Below the pieces are notes generated by a model. The model did no database searches, had not been told where the DNA came from, and saw only the letters and a program-made list of their open reading frames with translations. From assembly GCA_019636565.1 (NCBI GenBank), contig JAHBXG010000035.1, forward strand, positions 1-35,798: a stretch of DNA of 35,798 nucleotides. The letters run 5' to 3'. The DNA comes from Phycisphaeraceae bacterium. Lineage in GTDB: Bacteria; Planctomycetota; Phycisphaerae; Phycisphaerales; UBA1924. Below are positions 1 through 7,348 of this stretch, in pieces; position 1 is the first letter of the stretch; the number at the start of each line of letters is the position of its first letter. A program made the translations under genes and the position numbers.

Positions 1-1
1 C

Positions 2-565
2 GCTGCGGGATACCTGCCCGGTCAGCTCGGATGGTGCGATCCCCAGGTCACCCGTGTTGGCGAACAGCGCGCCGCCAACGAGAGGTTTTCGGTGCTCAAA
101 CATCGCCAAACTTGGATCACGGGTATTCAACTCCGAGTGAATAGTGATGACCTGAAAGTAATGCGCTTTCAACTCGCCTATCCGTCCCCGAACGGTCGGA
201 TCGGCCGCCTTTGGGATGTCGACGGGAACGGGCGATCAGAGGTCTCGTATAGCGTCCCGGAGGGTCATGCGGTTGTCGGGCTGGGCGTGCGCTGCAATCA
301 CGACGATGCGAGACACATGGTCGTCTACTACCGCCGCTTTGATAATCGAGGATTGACCGGACCAGTTCGTTACGCCGTCATTCAGCATGACCGGTCGAAC
401 GGCCAGTGCATCGTGGTGCAGGAAGGATTCGACCGTCCGACCGGCTTCCCCATCGAACTGACGGTCCGTGACCCCAATCGCTTGCTCGTTGGTCTCGGCA
501 TGCGCGTAAACAGCGACGATTTCAAGCACATTGAGGCGACCTTCGCGCGACCCGTGGTTTACTAG
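2..565 (+). CDS. Hypothetical protein with three RVNSDD-type repeats (5' end outside window)
   Basis: The reading frame is open to the left edge, so the true start probably lies outside the window; a GTG at 92 is only an internal candidate. About 187 residues are visible. Three copies of a short unit are seen: TGIQLRVNSDDLK, VGLGVRCNHDDARH and VGLGMRVNSDDFKH, each about 55-60 residues from the next and each followed by a beta-like stretch rich in aromatics (MRFQLAYP, MVVYYRRF, IEATFARP). This suggests a repeated beta-structural module with an acidic DD turn that could bind a ligand or metal. I do not recognise the family and assign no function. The gene lies on the left side of a tRNA-Gly remnant, so it may belong to an integrated element. 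Confidence is good that it is coding, because the repeats are conserved at protein level, and low for any role. Confidence 0.7.
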   Translation, partial: AAGYLPGQLGWCDPQVTRVGEQRAANERFSVLKHRQTWITGIQLRVNSDDLKVMRFQLAYPSPNGRIGRLWDVDGNGRSEVSYSVPEGHAVVGLGVRCNHDDARHMVVYYRRFDNRGLTGPVRYAVIQHDRSNGQCIVVQEGFDRPTGFPIELTVRDPNRLLVGLGMRVNSDDFKHIEATFARPVVY

Positions 566-1117
566 CATGTAATCGGCGCGAACTTTAGTTGTCCGCTGCT
601 GTCCTCCAAAGAAACCAGCCGCGATCCAGAATCCACCACCGCTTCCACGGCACGCATTGAACAACAAGGCATGCCGTTTCGTCTTTCTTGCCATAACCTC
701 TGTTTGGGCACAACTTTGGCGCATCGCGACGGCATCCCGGTACAATCGGCAAGGTTAGTTTGGGCACGACCTCGCGATGGTCGACCCATGTGATCGATCC
801 AAACTTGTCGGGAAACTTTCGGGAACTCGGCAGCCAGAATTCCGCGCAATTCAGAAACGCATTTTCACGAATCTGTGACGCTACCACTTTTCACTGCCGC
901 TTTTTCACGCAACCACGCCCGTACCACTGAAATGAACCACCGGAGACCGATTGAACTGCCGGTTTCTACCACTTCCGGTACCACCTTGAATTCAAAATAC
1001 CGCGTTGGCGCACGAAAAAACGGGGGTAGTCGCGAGCACTTGCGAAACATCAAAATTGCGAGTATGATCCGAGAAATACAGATCCGTTTGAGCTTTTCGG
1101 AAGGCCTTACCGAAATT
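566..1117. other. Gene-free stretch left of the tRNA remnant
   Basis: I find no convincing gene here. Short open frames exist on both strands, but they overlap each other, are rich in Arg, Ser and Thr, and show no recognisable domain. The last hundred or so bases before the tRNA fragment look more AT-rich than the flanks. A short word, TTTGGGCAC, occurs twice, near 705 and 758. The stretch could be decayed sequence at the end of an integrated element. Confidence 0.5.
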
Positions 1118-1159
1118 TTCCCAAGCTGAATGTCGCCGGTTCGATCCCGGTCGCCCGCT
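1118..1159 (+). pseudogene. 3' half of tRNA-Gly(CCC), probable attachment-site remnant
   Basis: The sequence reads as the 3' half of a tRNA. An anticodon loop TTCCCAA (1118-1124) contains CCC. It is followed by the 3' anticodon strand GCTGA (1125-1129), a variable loop, a T stem GCCGG (1135-1139) pairing with CCGGT (1147-1151) around the loop TTCGATC, the 3' acceptor strand CGCCCGC (1152-1158) and the discriminator T1159. No CCA is encoded. The 5' partner TCAGC, the D arm and the 5' acceptor strand GCGGGCG are absent upstream. The break therefore falls at the anticodon loop, a usual crossover site for tyrosine integrases. With the tRNA reading rightwards, such a displaced 3' copy marks the distal end of an element lying to the left. 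The tRNA half is read directly; the integration history is inferred. Confidence 0.8.
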
Positions 1160-1180
1160 TTTCGGCAAGGTCTCGTTGTG

Positions 1181-2158
1181 CTAGCGGTGAAAGCCGGGCG
1201 TGTGAGATTGCCAAATCCATGAATGCAGAACCGACTCGGCGAGGTACGACTTGTGGTCGAGGCGGTACAAGCAGCGTCGGATCGGGCCAAGAGGCTGACG
1301 CAGGCGCTCGAACTCGCGCTGCCCAATGGAGCCGATCGCCGCGATGCTCTTTTGTTGCGGGTGCGTTCGGAAGGCCCCCAGCGTGTGCGGGATGCGGCGA
1401 AACTTCGCGCCGGCCCGGTGGAATCTCAATATCAATTCCCAGTCCATCGCGAATTGGAACTCCGTGTCGACTTTCCCGCCGACACGCTCCCAGAGCGACC
1501 GCCGCCAGAACATCGTTTCCTGAGGTATGTAATCACCCCAAAGAAATGCCGCACCGCGATGGCGAGGCAAGGTCCATCGCCCGACCTCGTTGCCGTTTGC
1601 GTCGATGATCACGCGGTGGCCGTAGACGACGTCTACATCCGGATGGTTCTTGAACCAGCGGGCGACGCAGTGAAGTGCCCCGGGCATGAGCAGGTCGTCC
1701 GAATTGAGCCACCCCATGATGTCGCCGCTGGTTCTCGCGAATCCCTTGTTGATTCCGTCGGCCTGGCCGCCGTCTGGTTCTGAGACCCAGCCGCTGAGTC
1801 CGCCAATCGACTTGAGAATCTCGACCGAGTTGTCGGTCGAGCCTGCGTCGATGACGAAGTACTCCAGCCTTGGGTAGCGCTGATTTGTCACGCTCTCGAT
1901 GGTGGCCTGAAGCCACCGCCCCTGATTAAAACTCGGCGTAACTATCGAGATAAGCGGTGGGCTTCCAGGCGTGGAACCGGCCTCCAAACCAACTTTGTGT
2001 TCTTTGAGCAACTCCGGGTCCGGTCGGACCGGAATGGGCGGATATTGGTGGTAGATTCCCAATTGAAGCCGCAGCGGCCGGCCGAGTCGCTTGAACAGCC
2101 GCTTGGTGTTTCCCGCAATTGGACCTCCGGGAATACTTGAGAGTTCTTCGGCGTTCAT
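1181..2158 (-). CDS. Family 2 glycosyltransferase
   Basis: A 325-residue GT-A fold transferase of CAZy family GT2, expected to move a sugar from a nucleotide donor onto a polysaccharide or glycan acceptor at the cytoplasmic side of the membrane. The N-terminal part of the domain starts around residue 70 with ISIVTPSFNQGRWL, followed by VIDAGSTDNSVEIL, the nucleotide-binding half. The metal-binding DxD equivalent is SDD in GWLNSDDLLMPGAL. A C-terminal acceptor region has DWELILRFHRAG. No membrane segments are seen. The ATG at 2158 is preceded by AGAGGA at about 10 nt. The gene stands alone between the tRNA remnant and a gene-poor stretch, so its sugar and pathway cannot be inferred from neighbours. 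Such genes are common in exopolysaccharide and O-antigen loci. Confidence 0.9.
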   Translation of the reverse strand: MNAEELSSIPGGPIAGNTKRLFKRLGRPLRLQLGIYHQYPPIPVRPDPELLKEHKVGLEAGSTPGSPPLISIVTPSFNQGRWLQATIESVTNQRYPRLEYFVIDAGSTDNSVEILKSIGGLSGWVSEPDGGQADGINKGFARTSGDIMGWLNSDDLLMPGALHCVARWFKNHPDVDVVYGHRVIIDANGNEVGRWTLPRHRGAAFLWGDYIPQETMFWRRSLWERVGGKVDTEFQFAMDWELILRFHRAGAKFRRIPHTLGAFRTHPQQKSIAAIGSIGQREFERLRQPLGPIRRCLYRLDHKSYLAESVLHSWIWQSHTPGFHR

Positions 2159-2776
2159 TGGTCAACGATCCTCTGGCCCGCAGCGCAAACAGCGATCAAC
2201 TGATGGACGAGAGTACGGCAAACCGGCACGATCGCCCGGTCCCTTTTGCCGCGAAAGTGTCGCTGAAAGTCGCCGGGACGCCGCGGCCGCGCTCGGCTTC
2301 CAATTCTTTCCACCGCAATGATTCCCTGCCCGCCATCATTTGTCTCGAACCGCGGCGGAACGCACCACTCGTCACTAATTCTCTCCAGATCGACATTTCC
2401 CCCACCCGGGCGGCGCCGACGGAATTCCGCCGGGCGGACGCGTGGAGTGTCCAGAACCTGTCGCTCCCCGTGCTTCCGGCGGAAAAGTTTCCGAACGCCG
2501 GCTGGAGATGCCATTCTCACAGCAGCTTCCTCCGCAGCGTCAGCTGGATCATGCTCGTTCTCATCTCTCTGAGTCACACTTTTCCCAACAAAATCGCCGC
2601 GTGAACGCGGTCAGATGCCCGTTCGCACCGACATTCGTGTGTCGCTCCAATTGGCTACCAGCATATCGAAATGCCCCACGCCTCGCGCGGAAGAGCGTCG
2701 TGGCCCGCTAATCACCGCATCGGTGGACTTGCGAACACGCGTTCATTGCCACGGGAGGTCGCCGGGCTTCATCTGC
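2159..2776. other. Stretch of about 600 bases without a convincing gene
   Basis: Several overlapping frames are open on both strands. The best candidate is a minus-strand frame from GTG 2577 to 2155 (140 residues) whose stop overlaps the start of the glycosyltransferase gene as ATGA, a typical coupling arrangement. Its product is Arg-rich with no recognisable motif, its third codon positions are not clearly GC-biased as they are in the solid genes nearby, and it has no strong ribosome site. I therefore do not annotate it as a gene. The stretch must at least carry the promoter of the glycosyltransferase gene. Confidence 0.4.
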
Positions 2777-2782
2777 TAGAAT
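2777..2782 (+). promoter_or_regulatory. Candidate extended -10 element for a leaderless transcript
   Basis: TAGAAT (2777-2782) is preceded by TGC, giving an extended -10 of the TGn type. It ends only 7 nt before the ATG at 2790, and no purine-rich ribosome site precedes that ATG. Transcription from this element would begin at or next to the start codon, giving a leaderless mRNA. No good -35 is seen. The element is read directly; its activity is inferred. Confidence 0.4.
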
Positions 2783-2789
2783 TTCATCC

Positions 2790-3386
2790 ATGAGCGACCT
2801 GCCCAAGTTGTATCTCGCCCGTCACGGCGAGACGGCGTGGAGTCTCAGCGGCCAGCACACCGGACTGACGGACTTGCCCCTGACGGCGCGGGGCGAAGCC
2901 AACGCGCGTTCATTAGGCGTGCGTCTCACGGACACTGCGTTTGATCGGGTGTTCACCAGCCCCTTGAAGCGGGCTTCGGTGACCTGCCGACTGGCGGGCT
3001 TTGGCGAAGTTGCAGAGCTCGACCCGGACCTGGTTGAATGGGACTACGGCAAGTACGAAGGCCTGAAGTCGGCCCAGATTCGCGAGCAACGGCCTGATTG
3101 GAATCTCTTCCGCGACGGATGCCCCGGGGGAGAAAGCGTCGAAGCCGTCGCGGCGCGGGCCGACCGGGTGGTCGCGAGGGCTCGCCAATTCGGAGGCAGG
3201 ATTCTGCTCTTTACCAGCGGGCACTTCTCGCGGGTGCTCGCCGCCCGATGGCTCGGAGGCAATCCCGACCCGCTGGCAGGATACCTGCTTCTGGGCACGG
3301 CGAGCGTGAGCATCCTGAGCTACGAGCACGACTTGCGGCACCCCGCAATTTCACTTTGGAATGACACACGACATGTCGCCATCTAG
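2790..3386 (+). CDS. Histidine phosphatase, SHB17-like (candidate sedoheptulose-1,7-bisphosphatase)
   Basis: A 198-residue member of the histidine phosphatase (phosphoglycerate mutase-like) superfamily. The phospho-accepting histidine is H12 in LYLARHGETAW, the acid residue E83 lies in LVEWDYGKYEG, and the second histidine is H145 in FTSGHFSR. The stretch SGQHTGLTDLPLT after the RHG motif, the EWDYG.YEG block and FRDGCPGGES resemble, from memory, the yeast sedoheptulose-1,7-bisphosphatase SHB17 more than true phosphoglycerate mutases. The gene opens a cluster with transaldolase, Pgi and RpiB, so a phosphatase acting on sedoheptulose bisphosphate would fit, releasing sedoheptulose 7-phosphate for the non-oxidative pentose phosphate pathway. 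Generic annotation would be 'histidine phosphatase'; the substrate is inferred. It is probably translated from a leaderless mRNA. Confidence 0.88.
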   Translation: MSDLPKLYLARHGETAWSLSGQHTGLTDLPLTARGEANARSLGVRLTDTAFDRVFTSPLKRASVTCRLAGFGEVAELDPDLVEWDYGKYEGLKSAQIREQRPDWNLFRDGCPGGESVEAVAARADRVVARARQFGGRILLFTSGHFSRVLAARWLGGNPDPLAGYLLLGTASVSILSYEHDLRHPAISLWNDTRHVAI

Positions 3387-3435
3387 GCGATGAACGGTAA
3401 CTCGGAGACCAGGACTCGCGTCCAAAGCATGGAAA

Positions 3436-3452
3436 GCCCGGATTCTCCGGGC
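3436..3452 (+). other. Perfect hairpin in the leader of the transaldolase gene
   Basis: GCCCGGA (3436-3442) and TCCGGGC (3446-3452) pair perfectly over 7 bp with a TTC loop. No T run follows, so this is not a standard intrinsic terminator. It lies between the phosphatase stop and the transaldolase start. It could stabilise or process the mRNA, or separate expression of the two genes. Confidence 0.4.
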
Positions 3453-3496
3453 GCGGTACGCTCCTGTAGGCGAACTCAAACGCACGGAGGATTTTT

Positions 3497-4591
3497 ATGA
3501 ACGCCACAGCAAAGCTTCGGGACATCGGCCAGAGCATTTGGCTTGACAACATCACCCGCGACCTTTTGAAGAGCGGCACGCTCGCCAAATACATCAGCGA
3601 GTGGTCGGTGACAGGGCTTACCTCGAACCCAACCATCTTTGAGCATGCATTCAAGAACAGTTCCCTTTACGACGAATCGATCCAGAAGAAGGTGCGCGAG
3701 GGCAAGTCGGACGAGCCGCTTTTCTTTGAACTCGCCATCGAGGACCTGACCGCCGCGGCGGACCTCTTCCGCTCCGTTTACGACAAGACCAACGGCCTGG
3801 ACGGCTTTGTCTCGCTCGAAGTCTCGCCGAAATTGGCGTTTGACACCGCCGCGACCATCGCCGCGGCGAAGATGCTGCACTCCAAGGCGAATCGCCCGAA
3901 TCTTTACATCAAGATCCCGGGGACCAAGGAAGGCCTGCCCGCGATCGAAGAGGCGATCTTCGCCGGCGTGCCGGTGAACGTCACACTCTTGTTCTCGCGT
4001 GAGCAGTATGTTGCTGCGGCACAGGCGTACCTGCGGGGTATCGAACGCCGCATCAAGGCGGGCTTAAACCCCCGCGTCGAATCTGTGGCGTCGGTCTTCA
4101 TCAGCCGCTGGGACGGGGCGATCGCCGGCAAGGTGCCACCGAATCTGAATAACCAACTTGGCCTCGCGATCGGCCTTCGCATTTACAAGGCCTATCGAGA
4201 TCTGCTTGATTCCAATCCGTGGCAGCGCATCTGCAACTACGGCGCTCGCCCGCAGCGACTGCTCTGGGCCAGCACGGGCACCAAGGACCCCAAGGCATCG
4301 GACGTCTTGTACATCAAGGGCCTCGCGTCGCCGTTCACGGTGAACACGATGCCGGAAGGCACGCTCAAGGCGTTTGCAGACCATGGCGAAGTCGGCGATT
4401 TGCTGCCGGCAAACGGTGGCAACGGCGAGGAATTGCTCGCCCAGTTCACCAAGGCCGGGATCGATCTCGACCAACTCGCCGCCAAACTGCAGACCGATGG
4501 CGCTGCGTCGTTCGTCAAGAGTTGGGAATCGCTCTTGGGCGGCCTCGCGGAGAAAGTGCGAAGTGGAAAAGCACCGGCGGGCGTGGCCTGA
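3497..4591 (+). CDS. tal: Transaldolase
   Basis: A 364-residue transaldolase of the longer class found in actinobacteria and cyanobacteria. It is a cytoplasmic TIM-barrel enzyme that moves a dihydroxyacetone unit from sedoheptulose 7-phosphate or fructose 6-phosphate to an aldose phosphate. Visible signatures are TGLTSNPTIFEHA near residues 38-52 and the Schiff-base lysine K139 in NLYIKIPGTKEG, followed by VPVNVTLLFSREQY and ASVFISRWDGAI. The start is firm: GGAGG lies 6 nt before the ATG. The pgi gene begins 53 nt downstream. Tal and Pgi are fused into one protein in some bacteria, which supports the functional link; here they are separate. With the phosphatase upstream and rpiB downstream this forms a non-oxidative pentose phosphate cluster. 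Confidence 0.95.
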   Translation: MNATAKLRDIGQSIWLDNITRDLLKSGTLAKYISEWSVTGLTSNPTIFEHAFKNSSLYDESIQKKVREGKSDEPLFFELAIEDLTAAADLFRSVYDKTNGLDGFVSLEVSPKLAFDTAATIAAAKMLHSKANRPNLYIKIPGTKEGLPAIEEAIFAGVPVNVTLLFSREQYVAAAQAYLRGIERRIKAGLNPRVESVASVFISRWDGAIAGKVPPNLNNQLGLAIGLRIYKAYRDLLDSNPWQRICNYGARPQRLLWASTGTKDPKASDVLYIKGLASPFTVNTMPEGTLKAFADHGEVGDLLPANGGNGEELLAQFTKAGIDLDQLAAKLQTDGAASFVKSWESLLGGLAEKVRSGKAPAGVA

Positions 4592-4644
4592 AGCGACTGC
4601 GGCAGTCGCCTTAAGAGAACAGCACCTATTTCCGGGAGTGATCG

Positions 4645-6285
4645 ATGCCCGTGACTCAAGACCTGACCTCTACGCCCGCATGGCGAGCGCTTGGTGACCA
4701 CTACTCCAAAGTTCGCGAGGCACATCTGCGCCAATTGTTCGCGCAGGATCCGCAGCGTGGAACAAAGATGACCGTCGAAGGCGCCGGACTCTTCCTCGAT
4801 TACTCCAAAAACCGGATCACCGAAGAGACGCTCGGGTTGCTCGTTCGTCTGGCGGATGAAGCCGGGCTTCGCGCGAAGATCGACGCGATGTTCCGGGGTG
4901 ACAAGATCAACGTCACCGAGAATCGGGCTGTCCTGCACACGGCGCTGCGTGCACCGCGCGGAGCGTCGATTATCGTGGATCGGGACAATGTCGTGCCGCA
5001 GGTGCACGCGGTGCTCGACAAGATGGCGGCGTTTTGCGAACGGGTGCGCAAAGGCGATTGGAAGGGCCACACCGGCAAGCGCATCAGGAATGTCGTGAAC
5101 ATCGGTATCGGCGGCTCGGATCTCGGGCCGGTTATGGCGTACGAGGCGCTCAAGCACTACACACAGCGCGACATGACCTTCCGGTTTGTCTCGAACGTGG
5201 ACGGCATCGACTTTGTTGAGGCAACGCACGATCTTGACCCGAGCGAAACGCTGTTCATCGTGTCCTCCAAGACTTTTACGACGCTCGAGACCATGACCAA
5301 CGCTCAGAGCGCGCGTGACTGGCTTTTGAAGGGCCTTGGCGGCGACGCAAAGGCGGTCGCGAAGCACTTTGTGGCGGTCTCGACCAACGCAAAGAAGGTG
5401 TCTGAATTCGGCATCGACACGGCCAACATGTTCGAGTTCTGGGATTGGGTGGGCGGGCGCTACTCGATGGACTCGGCGATCGGCCTTTCCACGATGCTTG
5501 CGGTTGGACCGGCCGGCTTCCGCGAGATGCTCGAAGGCTTCCACAAGATGGACGAGCACTTCCGCACGACACCGTTCCAGAAGAATCTGCCGGTGATCAT
5601 GGGCCTGCTCGCGCTCTGGTACTCGGATTTCTTCAAGGCCGAAACGATTGCAGTGCTGCCCTACGAGCAGTATCTGAAGCGTTTCCCGGCGTACCTGCAA
5701 CAACTCACGATGGAGAGCAACGGCAAGCACGTCACGCTCGAAGGCAAGACGGTCGACTACCTGACCGGGGCGATCTACTGGGGCGAGCCCGGCACCAACG
5801 GGCAGCATTCGTTCTATCAGATGATCCACCAGGGAACGCGCCTGATTCCCTGCGACTTCCTCGCGTTCAACCACGCACTGACACCGCTAGGCCGACACCA
5901 CGACATTCTGATCGCCAATGTCCTCGCACAGGCCGAGGCCCTCGCCTTTGGCAAGACCGCCGATGAAGTCCGCAAAGAAGGGACGCCCGAATCGCTGGTC
6001 CCCCACCGCGTCTTTGAAGGCAACCGCCCGTCCAACGTGCTCTTTGCGGACAAGCTCACGCCGGGCGCGCTCGGCGCTCTTGTCGCGCTGTACGAACACA
6101 GCGTCTTCGTGCAGGGCGCAATCTGGAACATCGACAGTTTCGATCAATGGGGCGTCGAACTCGGCAAGGCTTTGGCCCAGAAGATCATCCCCGAACTTGA
6201 AGCGCCGACCGAGCCAACTCTCGCGCACGATAGTTCGACGTCGAATCTGATCCGGCGGTACCGTGCGGCACGCGCCGGCAAGTGA
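4645..6285 (+). CDS. pgi: Glucose-6-phosphate isomerase
   Basis: A full-length 546-residue phosphoglucose isomerase, interconverting glucose 6-phosphate and fructose 6-phosphate. Landmarks in order are [18 protein letters not shown], the phosphate-binding [27 protein letters not shown], the catalytic glutamate in [10 protein letters not shown], the catalytic histidine in [10 protein letters not shown], and the C-terminal signature [18 protein letters not shown]. The loop reads [10 protein letters not shown] where many enzymes have RYSLWSAIGL; the Asp form also occurs in actinobacterial enzymes, so it is not a defect. A GGGAG ribosome site precedes the ATG. The stop overlaps the longest possible rpiB frame, indicating one transcript. 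Its product feeds both glycolysis and transaldolase. Confidence 0.97.
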   Translation: MPVTQDLTSTPAWRALGDHYSKVREAHLRQLFAQDPQRGTKMTVEGAGLFLDYSKNRITEETLGLLVRLADEAGLRAKIDAMFRGDKINVTENRAVLHTALRAPRGASIIVDRDNVVPQVHAVLDKMAAFCERVRKGDWKGHTGKRIRNVVNIGIGGSDLGPVMAYEALKHYTQRDMTFRFVSNVDGIDFVEATHDLDPSETLFIVSSKTFTTLETMTNAQSARDWLLKGLGGDAKAVAKHFVAVSTNAKKVSEFGIDTANMFEFWDWVGGRYSMDSAIGLSTMLAVGPAGFREMLEGFHKMDEHFRTTPFQKNLPVIMGLLALWYSDFFKAETIAVLPYEQYLKRFPAYLQQLTMESNGKHVTLEGKTVDYLTGAIYWGEPGTNGQHSFYQMIHQGTRLIPCDFLAFNHALTPLGRHHDILIANVLAQAEALAFGKTADEVRKEGTPESLVPHRVFEGNRPSNVLFADKLTPGALGALVALYEHSVFVQGAIWNIDSFDQWGVELGKALAQKIIPELEAPTEPTLAHDSSTSNLIRRYRAARAGK

Positions 6286-6299
6286 ACCCGGAGGTTGAT

Positions 6300-6755
6300 G
6301 TGGTTGTCGGGATTGCCGCGGATCACGGCGGCTTCGAACTCAAGCACGAACTGGTCGCTCGCCTGCAGGCCGCGGGGCACACCGTGCGCGACTTCGGCGA
6401 CGGCGCGAATTCGCCCGGCGACGACTACCCCGACTATGTCATCCCGCTTTCGCGTGCGGTAGCATCTGGCGATGTTGAGCGGGGTATCGCGATCTGCGGC
6501 AGCGGCGTGGGCGCTGCGATCTGTGCGAACAAAGTGAGCGGCGTGCGCGCCTCACTCATCCACGATCACTTTTCTGCCAGGCAGGGCGTCGAAGACGACC
6601 ACATGAATGTTCTCTGCCTGGGCGGCCGGACCACCGGCGTTGAAACAGCGTGGGATGCCGTGCAGGCGTTTCTGGAAGCAAAGTACAGCCAGGAAGCAAG
6701 ACATCTTCGCCGCCTGGCCAAGGTTGCCGCATTGGGCAATACCCCGAAGCACTGA
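6300..6755 (+). CDS. rpiB: Ribose-5-phosphate isomerase B
   Basis: A 151-residue RpiB/LacAB-family isomerase converting ribulose 5-phosphate and ribose 5-phosphate. Seen are GIAADHGGFELK at the N terminus, the active-site loop GIAICGSGVGAAICANK with its catalytic cysteine, and DDHMNVLCLGGR. I chose the GTG at 6300 because GGAGG (6290-6294) sits 5 nt upstream and because family members begin right before the IA.DHGG motif. A GTG at 6282, overlapping the pgi stop as GTGA, would add six residues but has no ribosome site. The gene ends the sugar-phosphate cluster and runs convergently into the sdh operon with only 13 bases between, so no separate terminator fits there. Confidence 0.93.
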   Translation: MVVGIAADHGGFELKHELVARLQAAGHTVRDFGDGANSPGDDYPDYVIPLSRAVASGDVERGIAICGSGVGAAICANKVSGVRASLIHDHFSARQGVEDDHMNVLCLGGRTTGVETAWDAVQAFLEAKYSQEARHLRRLAKVAALGNTPKH

Positions 6756-6768
6756 GGGCTTGGCATCC

Positions 6769-7281
6769 TTAGCGGACGGGAACATCGTCGTCCAGACTCT
6801 CTTCATCCGCTGCATCCGCGGCTTGTGCGGCAACCAGCCCCTCACGCTGGATGAACCGCACGCACGCGTTCCATCGCAACACGGCGTCGTCGTTTCCGGT
6901 GTTCGCGATCTTGTCCGCAGCCTCAAACAATGTCATTGCTTCGCGGAGCAGCCCAAAGACCGTTTCTCCGGGGTAGCCGGAATCGAACAGTGCCTTTGCC
7001 CACCGCTCCTCGACTACGCCCCCGTAGTACGAACGCTCAAATGCACCCTTGAGCCGAGACACCAGTTGTCGCGCTTCGTCAGCGGAAGCCTTTGGCGAGC
7101 CAAAGCGGTCCGATTGCGCCAGAACTAGCGCGATCAACGCGTCCTGATTTCCCGGATCGGCATCGAGCACATCCCTGCAGATGCTTTCGGCCTCGCGCGG
7201 CTCGTTAAGCAGTCGGTACCGCTCGGCTTTTGCGATGGCACGCGAAACGGACTCGGGCGCGATCGGTTTGAGTTCGAACAT
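6769..7281 (-). CDS. Small TPR-like protein, last gene of the sdh operon
   Basis: A 170-residue soluble protein without a known catalytic motif. The N-terminal half, SRAIAKAERYRLLNEPREAESICRDVL followed by DPGNQDALIALVLA, reads as one to two tetratricopeptide repeats. A second helical part follows, with SYYGGVVEERWAKAL and LFEAADKIANTGNDDAVLRWNACVRF. The tail is acidic. The ATG at 7281 is chosen because GGAGG lies 5 nt upstream; a GTG two codons earlier has no site. It follows sdhB by 67 bases on the same strand. From memory, similar proteins sit beside succinate dehydrogenase genes in other planctomycetes, suggesting an assembly or regulatory partner, but this is inference. The spans in this entry are quoted in pieces. 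Confidence 0.82.
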   Translation of the reverse strand: MFELKPIAPESVSRAIAKAERYRLLNEPREAESICRDVLDADPGNQDALIALVLAQSDRFGSPKASADEARQLVSRLKGAFERSYYGGVVEERWAKALFDSGYPGETVFGLLREAMTLFEAADKIANTGNDDAVLRWNACVRFIQREGLVAAQAADAADEESLDDDVPVR

Positions 7282-7348
7282 GACCACCTCCGGCTCAACA
7301 ATCTAACGTTCGAATCGCCACTCAACTCTCATTCCCGGCAATCCAACA

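Noticed and set aside
1..1180. Integrase or transposase gene next to the tRNA remnant
   Set aside because: No tyrosine or serine recombinase motif was found on either strand; if an integrase exists it lies outside the window.
865..1326. A 153-codon minus-strand open frame containing DRDRTGDIQLGK
   Set aside because: This peptide is the well-known false product of translating the back of a tRNA. It overlaps the tRNA-Gly remnant at 1118-1159 and has no domain.
2155..2577. A 140-codon minus-strand frame ending in an ATGA overlap with the glycosyltransferase start
   Set aside because: The overlap is suggestive, but the product is Arg-rich and motif-free, its codon use is unlike the solid genes, and it has no clear ribosome site.
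4237..5874. A 545-codon open frame antisense to transaldolase and pgi
   Set aside because: It is the mirror of strongly coding GC-rich sequence; the plus-strand genes have complete motifs and the antisense product has none.
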